A DNA stretch of 64,000 nt from Paracoccaceae bacterium (GTDB lineage Bacteria > Pseudomonadota > Alphaproteobacteria > Rhodobacterales > Rhodobacteraceae): NCBI GenBank assembly GCA_006226775.1, contig SBGD01000102.1, forward strand, positions 22,186 to 86,185. The letters are read 5' to 3'. Positions 41,513-49,515 of this stretch are shown here, piece after piece. Positions within the stretch are counted from its first letter, which is position 1, and every line of letters begins with the position of its first letter. Position numbers and translations under genes: made by a program. The notes beneath the pieces were generated by a model. That model searched no databases. It saw nothing but the letters and a program-made list of their open reading frames with translations, and was not told the DNA's origin.

Positions 41513-42205
41513 TCAGGTGGCGGGGCCCTCCTCGGTCAGGATCACGTCGAGCGGGATGTCATGCGGCTGGGGATAGATCGTCGCCAGCCGGGCCGCGGCA
41601 AAGCCCACCCCGATGGCAAAGGGCCGCGGTTTCAGCGCCGCCAGCGTGCGGTCGAAATAGCCGCCGCCATAGCCCAGCCGATAGCCGTCGGCGCACCAGC
41701 CGACCAGCGGCGCAAGGGTGATCTCGGGGGTGACCTCCGGCGCCTCCGGGGGCGGCACGGGAATGTTCCAGTCGCCGCGCACCATTCTGGTCTCGGGCGT
41801 CCAGCGGCGGAAAGTCAGCGGCGCGGCCTTGGTCTCGACCAAGGGCAGCGCCACCAGCACGCCGGCGGCATGCAGATCGGCCATCAGCGGGCGCAGGTCG
41901 GGCTCGCCCTTGATCGGCCAATAGGCGGAGAACACCATGCCGCGCGCGCCGTCGAAGCCCTTGTGCAAGAGGTCGCGCAGGTGCCGCGAGAGCGCCTCGC
42001 CCACGCCCCGGCGCGCCTCGACCGAGAGTGCCGCGCGCTCGGCGCGCAGGCGCTTGCGCTCGGCCTTGCGCCAGCGGGCGACGTCGCGGGCCTGGGCCGG
42101 ATCGACCGCCAGCGGGTCGAAGTAGTCCGGCGCGATCTCGGCGGCGTAGCAGGGGGGCGAGGAAAAGCCGCTCTGGCAGCGGAAACTGTCGGAATCGTCG
42201 CTCAT
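41513..42205 (-). CDS. 5-formyltetrahydrofolate cyclo-ligase
   Basis: A 230-residue enzyme that converts 5-formyl-THF to 5,10-methenyl-THF using ATP. The C-terminal signature GYRLGYGGGYFDRTLA is clear, with WRKAERKRLRAERAAL near the start of the family domain. It has an N-terminal extension of about 40 residues compared with compact homologues. It overlaps the nitronate monooxygenase stop by four bases (ATGA), making it the last gene of the minus-strand NO-related operon, although it is a housekeeping folate enzyme. It is separated by only 6 bases from the convergent deacetylase gene. Confidence 0.88.
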   Translation of the reverse strand: MSDDSDSFRCQSGFSSPPCYAAEIAPDYFDPLAVDPAQARDVARWRKAERKRLRAERAALSVEARRGVGEALSRHLRDLLHKGFDGARGMVFSAYWPIKGEPDLRPLMADLHAAGVLVALPLVETKAAPLTFRRWTPETRMVRGDWNIPVPPPEAPEVTPEITLAPLVGWCADGYRLGYGGGYFDRTLAALKPRPFAIGVGFAAARLATIYPQPHDIPLDVILTEEGPAT

Positions 42206-43263
42206 GGGGTCTCCACCGGGGGGTTGTGAGAGGTCAGGCGCGCTTCGGCCCCGGCCACCATTTCCGCAAGGCGCCGGGCCGCGGGGACGATATCGCGGAT
42301 CGCGCCGACGCCCTGACCGGCATAAAGCGCCATGGCCTCGAGATCGCCGGTGGTGGTGCGCAGCGGCGAATCGGTGCTGAAGCGCAGGCGGGGCTGGTCG
42401 CCGTCCCAGGCGATGGCCTCGCGCGGGAGCGCGTCGGGGTCATGCCCGAGGTAGCGCCCGTCCAGCCCGCGGGTCACGCTATTGGCGATCACCCGCACCG
42501 CCGCGCCCCTGGGCCAGTTCAGCACGAAGGCATCGGTCAGCACGGTATCGGCGCCGCCGGCCTCGGTCAGGCGGGTCTTGTGATAGGGATGGGCAAAGGC
42601 CTCGTCGGTGGCAAGGAAAGCAGTGCCGCAATGCACGCCGCTGGCGCCGAGTGTCAGCGCCGCGGCCAGCCCCGCGCCATCGGTGATGCCGCCCGAGGCG
42701 ACCACCGGCAGGGCGGTCTTCGCCAGGATCGCCGCGGTCAGCGCCGCCATCGGGCTGCGGCCATGGACATGGCCCCCCGCCTCGACGCCCTGGGCGATGA
42801 GGACATCGGCCCCGGCGGCCTCGGCGGCGCGCGCCGCGTCAAGCGTGCCGACCTGGTGCAGCACCAGGCAGCCTGCGTCCTTCACCCGCGCCACCGCCTC
42901 GGGCACCACGTCCCAGAAGAAGGCGAAGGCCGGAACGCCAAGCGCCAGGCAGCGGGTGATCTGGGCGTCGAGCAGGGCGGGATCGGTGGCGGCGGGGATC
43001 AGGTTGACGGCAAAGGGGTGGTCGGTGGCGGCTTGCAGCGCCGTCACCTCGGCCTCGATCAGGTCGGGGTCTTCCCGCACCATGCCGAGCATGCCGTAGC
43101 CCCCGGCATTGGCCACCGCCGCCGCCAGTTCCCAGCGCGACACGCCGCCCATGCCGGCCAGCAAGACCGGCACCGCGCAGCCCAGCAGATCGCAGAGCGG
43201 CCTGTGCAGGACCGACGCGCCTGCGGTCATCTCGGGCATCTTCTCAGGCATCTCCTCAGGCAT
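42202..43263 (-). CDS. nitronate monooxygenase (2-nitropropane dioxygenase family)
   Basis: FMN-dependent enzyme that oxidises alkyl nitronates such as propionate-3-nitronate, releasing nitrite. The 353-residue protein is a TIM barrel with VPVLLAGMGGVSRWELAAAVANAGGYGMLG near the N-terminus and the family motif AQGVEAGGHVHGRS (His165 as the likely catalytic base). The start at 43263 gives an odd repetitive leader, MPEE-MPEK-MPEM; internal Met codons at 43251, 43239 and 43230 are possible alternatives. It overlaps the DUF488 gene by 8 bases and lies in an operon with truncated haemoglobin and a YtfE-like protein, consistent with reactive nitrogen chemistry. Confidence 0.82.
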   Translation of the reverse strand: MPEEMPEKMPEMTAGASVLHRPLCDLLGCAVPVLLAGMGGVSRWELAAAVANAGGYGMLGMVREDPDLIEAEVTALQAATDHPFAVNLIPAATDPALLDAQITRCLALGVPAFAFFWDVVPEAVARVKDAGCLVLHQVGTLDAARAAEAAGADVLIAQGVEAGGHVHGRSPMAALTAAILAKTALPVVASGGITDGAGLAAALTLGASGVHCGTAFLATDEAFAHPYHKTRLTEAGGADTVLTDAFVLNWPRGAAVRVIANSVTRGLDGRYLGHDPDALPREAIAWDGDQPRLRFSTDSPLRTTTGDLEAMALYAGQGVGAIRDIVPAARRLAEMVAGAEARLTSHNPPVETP

Positions 43264-43657
43264 TTTCCGTCTTCACCAGCGCGCTGAGCCGGTCGCGCAG
43301 CACCACGGCATTGTTGTGCTCTTCATCCTTCGAGGCATAAAGCAGCGTCACCATGCCGTCCTGCGCGTAACCGGCAATCTCGCGCAGGAAATCGTCCTGT
43401 TCGGCCAGTTCCTTTTCGTAGAGCTCGCGGAAATTCTCCCATTTGCCGGGGTTTTCGTGGAACCATTCGCGCAGGTCGTCGCTGGGCGCGATTTCCTTGA
43501 GCCAGCACGACAGGCGCGCGCGCTCTTTCGAGACGCCGCGCGGCCAGAGCCGGTCGACAAGGATGCGCGTGCCGTCCGAGACACGGGCGGCGCGGTAGAT
43601 CCGCTTGATTCGGATGCGCTCGGCGGGATCGTCGGGCACGGCGGGACGCGGCGGCAT
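43256..43657 (-). CDS. DUF488-family protein
   Basis: A 133-residue cytoplasmic protein of the DUF488/YeaO type: RIKRIYRAARVSDGTRILVDRLWPRGVSKERA, then WFHENPGKWENFRELYEKEL and MVTLLYASKDEEHNNAVVLRDRL, all conserved family stretches. The function is not established; related proteins are often linked to haem, NO or stress genes. The ATG at 43657 overlaps the YtfE-like stop by one base (TGATG), and its 3' end overlaps the nitronate monooxygenase start. Genomic context suggests a role in the nitrosative stress operon. Confidence 0.82.
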   Translation of the reverse strand: MPPRPAVPDDPAERIRIKRIYRAARVSDGTRILVDRLWPRGVSKERARLSCWLKEIAPSDDLREWFHENPGKWENFRELYEKELAEQDDFLREIAGYAQDGMVTLLYASKDEEHNNAVVLRDRLSALVKTENA

Positions 43658-44145
43658 CAGGCCGCACCCGGCCGGGGCGGCTCGAACTGCGGAAAGAGCA
43701 CGTCGTTTTCCAGCCGCATGTGCTCTTCGAGGTCGGCGGCGAATTCGGTCAGCCCGGCATAAAGCTCGGCCCAGGTGCGGCAGGCGCGTTCGGGCAGCAC
43801 CATGTCGCCGGTGCGGCGCCTGATCTCGGCCAGATCCCTGTCGTGGTCGTCGTGATCGGCGCGCATCACCGCGATCGGGGTCTCGATGCCCGGACCGCCG
43901 CCCTTGCGGATGGCGGGAAAGAGGATCAGCTCTTCCTTCTTCATGTGGACTTCCATCTCGCCGATCATCCGCCGCAAGAGGTCCGACAGGCCCACCGGCG
44001 CATCCTCGTCGCCGAAATGCACGGTCTCGACCTGTTCGGCCATCGCCGCCAGCTTCGGCAATTGCTCGCGGTGGCGGGCGTGATAGCGGGTCTCGATGTA
44101 GCGGGTGAATTCGGTCGGGTCGTCGACTGGCACGGCCTGGGTCAT
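43657..44145 (-). CDS. hemerythrin-domain di-iron protein, YtfE/RIC-like without N-terminal domain
   Basis: A 162-residue four-helix hemerythrin-like protein. Candidate iron ligands are His22, His67, Glu71, His98, His142 and Glu146. The spacings (45, 4, 27, 44, 4) match those I recall for E. coli YtfE/RIC (His84, His129, Glu133, His160, His204, Glu208). The ScdA_N domain that precedes this region in YtfE is absent, so the protein is a stand-alone di-iron domain. YtfE-type proteins act in repair of NO-damaged iron-sulfur centres or NO reduction. It is translationally coupled to truncated haemoglobin upstream and DUF488 downstream by TGATG overlaps. Confidence 0.85.
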   Translation of the reverse strand: MTQAVPVDDPTEFTRYIETRYHARHREQLPKLAAMAEQVETVHFGDEDAPVGLSDLLRRMIGEMEVHMKKEELILFPAIRKGGGPGIETPIAVMRADHDDHDRDLAEIRRRTGDMVLPERACRTWAELYAGLTEFAADLEEHMRLENDVLFPQFEPPRPGAA

Positions 44146-44606
44146 CAGAGCCTCCTTTGATCGCCAAGAAAGGGCACGGCATCGGGCGCGCTCTGCGCCT
44201 CGATCACCGCGATGTTGAGCGAGCGAGCAATGCGCTCGGCGCGCTCGATCACATGGGCGGCGCCTTCGGGCGGGCAGACCTCCTGCGCGGTGGCGCGAAA
44301 CAGCATCAGCCAGCGCGCGAAATGGCTTTCGTCGACCGGCAGGCTGCGGTGCTTGGGCACCGGCGCGCCGTGATAGCGCCCGGTCATCAGCGCCACCGAG
44401 GACCAGAACTCCACCATCCGCTCGAGGTGCGGCCCCCAGTCGGAAATCCGCGCGTCGAAGATCGGCCCCAGCACCGGATCGACCCGGATCTTGTCATAGA
44501 ACCGATGCACCAGATCTGTCAGGATCTGCTCATCCAGCCCGGTTGCCGCCATCAGCTGGGCAGTCATCTCGGGGCGGGCGGACGAAACCTTGAGTTGCGC
44601 GGACAA
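44145..44606 (-). CDS. group III truncated haemoglobin
   Basis: A 153-residue haem protein of the trHb3 (P) class. Family residues include Tyr37 (DLVHRFYDKIR, B10 region), PHLERMVEFWSSVALMTGRYHGAPVPKH with proximal His86, and DESHFARWL with Trp99. Group III globins are associated with NO and peroxide tolerance or haem chaperoning in microaerobic bacteria. The start is TTG at 44606, supported by a strong GGAGG 6 bases upstream; an ATG at 44567 would remove conserved-looking N-terminal residues and has no such site. It is first of the operon and divergent from nsrR, so NsrR control is likely. Confidence 0.88.
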   Translation of the reverse strand: MSAQLKVSSARPEMTAQLMAATGLDEQILTDLVHRFYDKIRVDPVLGPIFDARISDWGPHLERMVEFWSSVALMTGRYHGAPVPKHRSLPVDESHFARWLMLFRATAQEVCPPEGAAHVIERAERIARSLNIAVIEAQSAPDAVPFLGDQRRL

Positions 44607-44612
44607 GGGCCA

Positions 44613-44617
44613 CCTCC
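44613..44617 (-). promoter_or_regulatory. ribosome binding site deciding the TTG start of the trHb gene
   Basis: GGAGG on the minus strand, with 6 bases to the TTG codon at 44606-44604. It is the best Shine-Dalgarno match near the gene and selects TTG over the later ATG at 44567. Confidence 0.6.
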
Positions 44618-44695
44618 AATTGCTTTGGGCTTGATTTCAACTCTACATCTGTTAATAGGTATTGTAAATGCCGATTAGACAGAGGTCGAGATTCC

Positions 44696-45112
44696 ATGCG
44701 TCTGACGTCCTTCACCGACTATGGTCTGCGGATGCTGATGCGGATGGCAAGCGCGCCCGACCGGGCCTTTTCCACCGCCGAGCTGGCCGAGGAATTCGAG
44801 CTGTCGCGCCACCATCTCACCAAGATCATGCAGCACCTCGCCCGCGGCGGCATCGTCGAGACCCGGCGCGGCGGCGGCGGCGGCGCGGTCTTGCTTCAGC
44901 CGCCCGACAGCGTAAGGTTGGGCGATGTGATACGCCATCTCGAGCAGGGCCAGGCGCTGGTGGAGTGTTTCGGCGCCGATGGCGGGGATTGCACCATCGA
45001 CGGGCGCTGCCGGCTCAAGGCGCGGCTGCGCAGCGCCGAGGCGCGGTTTCTCGAGGATCTGAACGGCGCCACCCTGGCGGATATCGCCCTGCCCGCGCAG
45101 GCAGCGGCATGA
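44696..45112 (+). CDS. nsrR: Rrf2-family NO-sensing regulator NsrR
   Basis: A 138-residue iron-sulfur transcription factor. The winged helix spans about 5-60 (MRLTSFTDYGLRMLMRMA, TAELAEEFELSRHHLTKIMQHLARGGIV). The three cluster cysteines are Cys91, Cys99 and Cys105 (ECFGADGGDC, DGRC), and Asp8, a proposed fourth ligand in Streptomyces NsrR, is also present. Cysteine number and the N-terminal LTSFTDYG favour NsrR over IscR or RirA. It heads an operon with ccoNOQP, starting 19 bases before ccoN, and is divergent from NO-defence genes. The 89-base gap is AT-rich and contains a partly symmetric ATCTGTTAATAGGTAT, which may include its site. Confidence 0.82.
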   Translation: MRLTSFTDYGLRMLMRMASAPDRAFSTAELAEEFELSRHHLTKIMQHLARGGIVETRRGGGGGAVLLQPPDSVRLGDVIRHLEQGQALVECFGADGGDCTIDGRCRLKARLRSAEARFLEDLNGATLADIALPAQAAA

Positions 45113-45131
45113 CACGGAAAGGCAAGGCGGC

Positions 45132-46757
45132 ATGACCGGCACATTGACACTTCGCGAACGCCAGGTGGCGCTGGCCCTGGCGGTGCTGCTGGCGGTGCTG
45201 GGGCTGGTGATGGCCGGCGCCGCCCGCCAGGGGGTGATGGCGCTGCACGGGGTGATGGCGATCGCGCTGGGGCTGGGGCTGGCCTTCCGCATCGGCGGCA
45301 CGCTGGACGACCCGGCGCCGCCGCGCGACCGGCTGACCCGCTACGACGACGGGCCCACCCGCTTCGGCATCATCATGACGCTGATCTGGGCGATCATCGG
45401 CATGGGCGTGGGCGTCTGGGTCGCCGCCCTGCTCTATTGGCCCGAGGCGACGCCCTTGGTGCCCTGGACCAGCTTTGGCCGGCTGCGCCCGGTGCATACC
45501 ACCGGCATCATCTTCGGCTTCGGCGGCAATGCGCTGATCGCCACCTCGTTTCACGTGCTGCAACGCACCTCGCGGGCGCGGCTGGCGGATTCGCTCAGCC
45601 CCTGGATCGTGCTTCTGGGCTTCAACCTGTTCTGCGCCTGGGCGGTGACCGGCTACCTCCTGGGCTCGACCCAGTCGAAGGAATATGCCGAGGCCGAATG
45701 GTATGCCGATCTCTGGCTGGTGGTGATCTGGGTGCTCTATTTCGTGCTCTACATCCGCACCCTCGCCCGGCGGATCGAGCCGCATATCTATGTCGCCAAC
45801 TGGTACTACATGGCCTTCATCCTGGTGGTGGCGATGCTGCATATCGTCAACAACCTCGCCATGCCGGTGCGCTGGAGCGCGCCCGAGAGCTTCCCCATCT
45901 GGGCCGGGGTGCAGGACGCCATGGTGCAATGGTGGTACGGCCATAACGCGGTCGCCTTCTTCCTGACCGCGGGTTTCCTGGGCATGCTCTACTACTTCCT
46001 GCCGGTGCGTTCGGGGCGGCCGATCTGGTCTTACCGGCTGTCGATTGTCAGCTTCTGGGGCATCGTCTTCTTCTATATCTGGGTCGGCTCGCACCACCTG
46101 CATTACACCGCCCTGCCCTTCTGGGCGCAGACCCTGGGGATGACCTTCTCGGTCATGCTGCTGGTGCCAAGTTGGGCCTCGGCGGGCAATGCCATCGCCA
46201 CGCTGAACGGCGCCTGGCACAAGGTGCGCGACGATGCCACGCTGCGCTTCATGTTCGTCGCGGCGGTGTTCTATGGGCTCTCGACCTTCGAGGGCTCGTT
46301 CCTGGCGATCCGCCCGGTCAACTCGCTGTCGCATTACACCGACTGGACGGTGGGCCACGTGCATTCCGGCACGCTCGGCTGGGTGGCGATGATCGTCTTC
46401 GGGGCGATCTATACCCTGGTGCCGCAATTGTCGGGACGCGAGCACATGGTCTCGCCCCGTGCCGTCGAATGGCACTTCTGGCTCGCCGTGACCGGGACGC
46501 TGGTCTACGTGGTCGCCCTGTGGAACGCCGGCATCACCCAGGGGCTGATGTGGCGCGCCTATGACGAGAATGGCGCGCTGTCCTACAGCTTCCTCGAATC
46601 GGTGCAGGCCATGGCGCCCTATTACCTGCTGCGCACCATCGGCGGCGCGCTGTTCCTGACCGGGGCGGTGATCTGTGCCTGGAACTGCCGCGCCACGATG
46701 CGCGCGGCGCAGGGCGAGGCGACCGACCGCCCCCTTGCCGTGCAACCGGCGGAGTGA
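45132..46757 (+). CDS. ccoN: cbb3-type cytochrome c oxidase subunit I
   Basis: Catalytic subunit of the high-affinity proton-pumping cbb3 oxidase, with about 12-14 membrane helices in 541 residues. Haem b/b3 and CuB ligands are visible: His122 (LRPVHTTGIIFGFGGN), His271 (WWYGHNAV), His321-His322 (SHHLHYTALP) with the nearby Tyr315 that is cross-linked in this family, and His409/His411 (VGHVHSG). The usual GPHHLHYTALPDW appears as GSHHLHYTALPFW. It follows nsrR directly, so transcription would be linked to NO sensing. The N-terminal helix region is divergent from typical CcoN. Confidence 0.9.
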   Translation: MTGTLTLRERQVALALAVLLAVLGLVMAGAARQGVMALHGVMAIALGLGLAFRIGGTLDDPAPPRDRLTRYDDGPTRFGIIMTLIWAIIGMGVGVWVAALLYWPEATPLVPWTSFGRLRPVHTTGIIFGFGGNALIATSFHVLQRTSRARLADSLSPWIVLLGFNLFCAWAVTGYLLGSTQSKEYAEAEWYADLWLVVIWVLYFVLYIRTLARRIEPHIYVANWYYMAFILVVAMLHIVNNLAMPVRWSAPESFPIWAGVQDAMVQWWYGHNAVAFFLTAGFLGMLYYFLPVRSGRPIWSYRLSIVSFWGIVFFYIWVGSHHLHYTALPFWAQTLGMTFSVMLLVPSWASAGNAIATLNGAWHKVRDDATLRFMFVAAVFYGLSTFEGSFLAIRPVNSLSHYTDWTVGHVHSGTLGWVAMIVFGAIYTLVPQLSGREHMVSPRAVEWHFWLAVTGTLVYVVALWNAGITQGLMWRAYDENGALSYSFLESVQAMAPYYLLRTIGGALFLTGAVICAWNCRATMRAAQGEATDRPLAVQPAE

Positions 46758-46761
46758 GCCC

Positions 46762-47493
46762 ATGCTGAGACTGCATTACAACCTCGAGAAAATCTCCATG
46801 GGGATGGTGGCGGCGATCATCGTCGTCGCCTCGATCGGCGGCATCGTCGAGATCGCGCCGCTGTTCACCATCGACGAGACCGTCGAGATCCCCGACGACC
46901 TGCGCCCGCATACGCCGCTGGAACTGGCGGGGCGCGAGATCTACATCCGCGAAGGCTGTTACGCCTGTCACAGCCAGATGGTGCGCAGCCTGGCCGACGA
47001 GCTGGACCGCTACGGCCCCTATTCGCTGGCCGCGGAAAGCGCCTATGACCACCCGATGCTCTGGGGCTCGAAGCGCACCGGGCCGGATCTGGCGCGGCTG
47101 GGCGGCAAGTATTCCGACGATTGGCACGTGGCACACCTGATCGACCCGCGCGCGGTGGTGCCGGCCTCGATCATGCCGGCCTATCCCTGGCTGACCGGCT
47201 CGCTCGACACCTCGCTCTTGCAGGACTCGCTGGCGGTGCTGGCGCGGTTGGGCGTGCCCTATGACGACGAGATGATCGCGGCCGCGCTGGCCGATGCCGC
47301 GGCCCAGAGCCGCCCCGAGAGCGACGGCGCCGAGGATCTGCGCGCGCGCTACGGCGAGGACGTGCCGGTCAGCGCCTTCGACGGCAACCCCTCGCACCTG
47401 AGCGAGATGGACGCGCTGGTCGCCTACCTGCAATCGCTGGGGCGGCTGACCAATGCCGCCTACGAGGGCCTGGCAGAGGAGGACGGATCATGA
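46762..47493 (+). CDS. ccoO: cbb3-type cytochrome c oxidase subunit II (mono-haem cytochrome c)
   Basis: A 243-residue membrane-anchored cytochrome c. One N-terminal helix (about 12-35) is followed by a periplasmic domain with the haem site CYACH (66-70) in EGCYACHSQM, and conserved RYGPYSLAAESAYDHPMLWGSKRTGPDLARLGGKYSDDWHVAHL; Met in SIMPAYPWL is the likely sixth ligand. It passes electrons from CcoP to CcoN. The ATG at 46762 follows a GGAG site. Its stop overlaps the ccoQ start. Confidence 0.92.
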   Translation: MLRLHYNLEKISMGMVAAIIVVASIGGIVEIAPLFTIDETVEIPDDLRPHTPLELAGREIYIREGCYACHSQMVRSLADELDRYGPYSLAAESAYDHPMLWGSKRTGPDLARLGGKYSDDWHVAHLIDPRAVVPASIMPAYPWLTGSLDTSLLQDSLAVLARLGVPYDDEMIAAALADAAAQSRPESDGAEDLRARYGEDVPVSAFDGNPSHLSEMDALVAYLQSLGRLTNAAYEGLAEEDGS

Positions 47494-47651
47494 GCCACGA
47501 TCTGCTGGTGTACCTGTCGAAAACCGTCGGGCTGGTCTGGCTGATGGGGTTCTTCGTGATCGTGGTGATCCGCGCCTACAGCCCCAAGCGCAAGGCCGCG
47601 CATGACCGCGCCGCGCGGTCGATCCTGGGCGAGGAGTCCGACGATGCCTGA
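47490..47651 (+). CDS. ccoQ: cbb3-type oxidase small subunit CcoQ
   Basis: A 53-residue single-helix membrane protein, MSHDLLVYLSKTVGLVWLMG followed by FFVIVVIRAYSPKRKAAHDRAA, of the length and composition usual for CcoQ/FixQ, which stabilises the oxidase complex. The ATG overlaps the ccoO stop by four bases (ATGA), and its last 8 bases overlap ccoP. It is short enough to be missed by automatic gene calling. Confidence 0.88.
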   Translation: MSHDLLVYLSKTVGLVWLMGFFVIVVIRAYSPKRKAAHDRAARSILGEESDDA

Positions 47652-48549
47652 GACCACCGATCCCAAGCAGCTGCCCGGCGCCGATCCGCATACCGGCAAC
47701 CGGCTGATCGACCCGGTCTCGGGCTATGACACCACCGGCCACGACTGGGGCGGAATCACCGAGCTGAACACCGCCTTTCCGAAGATCGTGATCTGGGCGC
47801 TGGTGCTGAGTTTCGGCTATTCGGTGATCGCCTGGATCCTGCTGCCGGCCTGGCCCTATGGCGGCGATTACACCCGCGGGCTTCTCAAACGCGACCAGCA
47901 GGTGCAGGCCGCCGAGGGTTTTCGCGATCTCGAGGCCGGGCGGCAGGACTGGATGACCCGCTTTGCCAGCGAGGACCCGGCCGAGTTGCAGGCCGATGCG
48001 GCGCTGATGCAGACCGCCCTGCCCGCCGCGCGGCGGCTGTTCGACGACAATTGCGCCGCCTGCCACGGTGCCGGGGGCACCGGCGGGCCGGGTTTCCCGG
48101 TGCTTGCCGATGAAACATGGCTCTGGAGCAGCGCGCCCGAGACGCTGGTCGAGATCCTGCGCTACGGCATCAATTCCGACCATCCCGACACCTTCTACGG
48201 CGAGATGCCCGCCTTCGACTGGATGGAGCGTTCCGAGCGCGCGGCGCTGAGCACCTTCGTCGTCGCCCTGCAGGACGGCAGCGCCGATTTCGACAGTGAC
48301 GCAGGCGCGCTGTTTACCGAGAACTGCGCTTCGTGTCACGGCGATGACGGCGCCGGGGGCCTCGAGGTCGGCGCGCCCGCGCTGACCGATGCGGCGGTGA
48401 TCTACGGCCAGGACCACGCCACCGTCATGGAGACCCTGCGCCATGGAAGGGCCGGCGTCATGCCCTCCTGGGAGGGCCGGTTGTCGGACGCCGAGATCAC
48501 GCTGCTGGCGCTTTACGTGGCGCAATTGTCCGAGGCGGCGCAGCCATGA
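47644..48549 (+). CDS. ccoP: cbb3-type cytochrome c oxidase subunit III (di-haem cytochrome c)
   Basis: A 301-residue membrane-anchored di-haem cytochrome c. The helix is at about 46-70 (KIVIWALVLSFGYSVIAWILLPAWPY), then two haem-binding motifs, CAACH (137-141) and CASCH (228-232). TGHDWGGITELNTAFPKI at the N-terminus is the usual CcoP entry (commonly HxWDGIxELNNPLPRWW). It delivers electrons to CcoO. It overlaps ccoQ by 8 bases, and its stop overlaps a small membrane-protein gene (ATGA). Confidence 0.92.
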   Translation: MPETTDPKQLPGADPHTGNRLIDPVSGYDTTGHDWGGITELNTAFPKIVIWALVLSFGYSVIAWILLPAWPYGGDYTRGLLKRDQQVQAAEGFRDLEAGRQDWMTRFASEDPAELQADAALMQTALPAARRLFDDNCAACHGAGGTGGPGFPVLADETWLWSSAPETLVEILRYGINSDHPDTFYGEMPAFDWMERSERAALSTFVVALQDGSADFDSDAGALFTENCASCHGDDGAGGLEVGAPALTDAAVIYGQDHATVMETLRHGRAGVMPSWEGRLSDAEITLLALYVAQLSEAAQP

Positions 48550-48704
48550 GCCCGCGTGCCCAGAAACACCTGGCGATTGCCGCAGCCCTCACCGCGGTGG
48601 CGGTGCTGGTCGGGGCCAATGCCAGGCTGCTGGTGGCGGCCTTCGGCTCGCAACCGGCGTGCACCCTGGCCGCGGGTGCGGCCCCGGCCAAACGCGCCTG
48701 CTGA
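48546..48704 (+). CDS. small single-helix membrane protein in the cbb3 operon
   Basis: A 52-residue ORF whose ATG overlaps the ccoP stop (ATGA). It has one hydrophobic segment (HLAIAAALTAVAVLVGANARLLVAAF, about 8-33) and two cysteines in the tail (Cys39 and the last residue, Cys52). I do not recognise a family. Position and overlap suggest a real gene, perhaps an oxidase assembly or accessory peptide. The cysteines could bind copper or haem, but this is speculation. Confidence 0.6.
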   Translation: MSPRAQKHLAIAAALTAVAVLVGANARLLVAAFGSQPACTLAAGAAPAKRAC

Positions 48705-48717
48705 TAGGAGACCGGCG

Positions 48718-49515
48718 ATGCTCGAACCTCTCCCCACCTTGCGCAAACCCGCCCGCCCGGCCCCGGCCCATGCGCGGGGCCTGCCCGCCAGCGCGGCGCT
48801 GGACTGGCTGCGGCTGGGCTGGCGAGACCTGCGCCGGGCGCCCGGCTCGAGCCTCGCCTACGGGCTGTTGCTGGCGCTGATCTCCTACGCGGTGCTCTGG
48901 GCGCTGCATGCCAGCCAGTTGCTCTATCTGGCGCTGCCGGCGGTGGCGGGGTTCCTGATCGTCGGGCCCTTCCTGGCCATCGGGCTTTACGAGAAAAGCC
49001 ACCAGCTTGACGAGGGCAGCCAGATCTCGCTGGCCGGGATGCTGGCGTTCCGTCCGGCGTCTGGCGGGCAACTGGCCTATGCCGGGCTCTTGCTCGGGCT
49101 TCTGATCCTGTTCTGGCTGAGGGCGGCGGACCTGCTTTACGCGCTGTTTTTCGGCCTCAAACCCTTTCCGGGGGCGGCGGAGGCATTGGCAGATGCGTTC
49201 ACCACCGCCCGCGGAGCGGCGCTGATCGCGACGGGCGCGCTGGTGGGCGGGCTGTTCGCAGCCTTCGCCTTCGCGATCAGCGTCTTTTCCATCCCCATGC
49301 TGGTGTCGCGGCGCACCGATGCGCTGACCGCCCTGGGTGTGAGCTTTGCCATGACGGTGCAGAATCTGCGGGTGATGCTGGCCTGGGGCGCGGTCGTCAC
49401 CGCCGGGCTGGCGCTGTCGGCGCTGACCGGCCTTCTGGGCCTGATCGTCGTCTTTCCGGTGCTGGGCCATGGCACCTGGCACGCCTGGCGGGCGATCGAC
49501 AAGGGCGGCGCATGA
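48718..49515 (+). CDS. DUF2189-family integral membrane protein
   Basis: A 265-residue protein with about six membrane segments and the DUF2189 pattern AALDWLRLGWRDLRRAPGSSLAYGLLLA and PFLAIGLYEKSHQLDEG. The function is unknown; such proteins are frequent next to respiratory or cytochrome genes in Rhodobacteraceae, to my knowledge. The ATG at 48718 has a TAGGAG ribosome site. It is in the cbb3 operon between the small membrane protein and ccoS, whose ATG overlaps its stop (ATGA). Confidence 0.85.
   Translation: MLEPLPTLRKPARPAPAHARGLPASAALDWLRLGWRDLRRAPGSSLAYGLLLALISYAVLWALHASQLLYLALPAVAGFLIVGPFLAIGLYEKSHQLDEGSQISLAGMLAFRPASGGQLAYAGLLLGLLILFWLRAADLLYALFFGLKPFPGAAEALADAFTTARGAALIATGALVGGLFAAFAFAISVFSIPMLVSRRTDALTALGVSFAMTVQNLRVMLAWGAVVTAGLALSALTGLLGLIVVFPVLGHGTWHAWRAIDKGGA

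Noticed and set aside
44625..44660. FNR/Dnr-type box near TTGATTTCAA upstream of nsrR
   Set aside because: The right half does not match ATCAA at the required spacing of four bases, so no FNR site is claimed.
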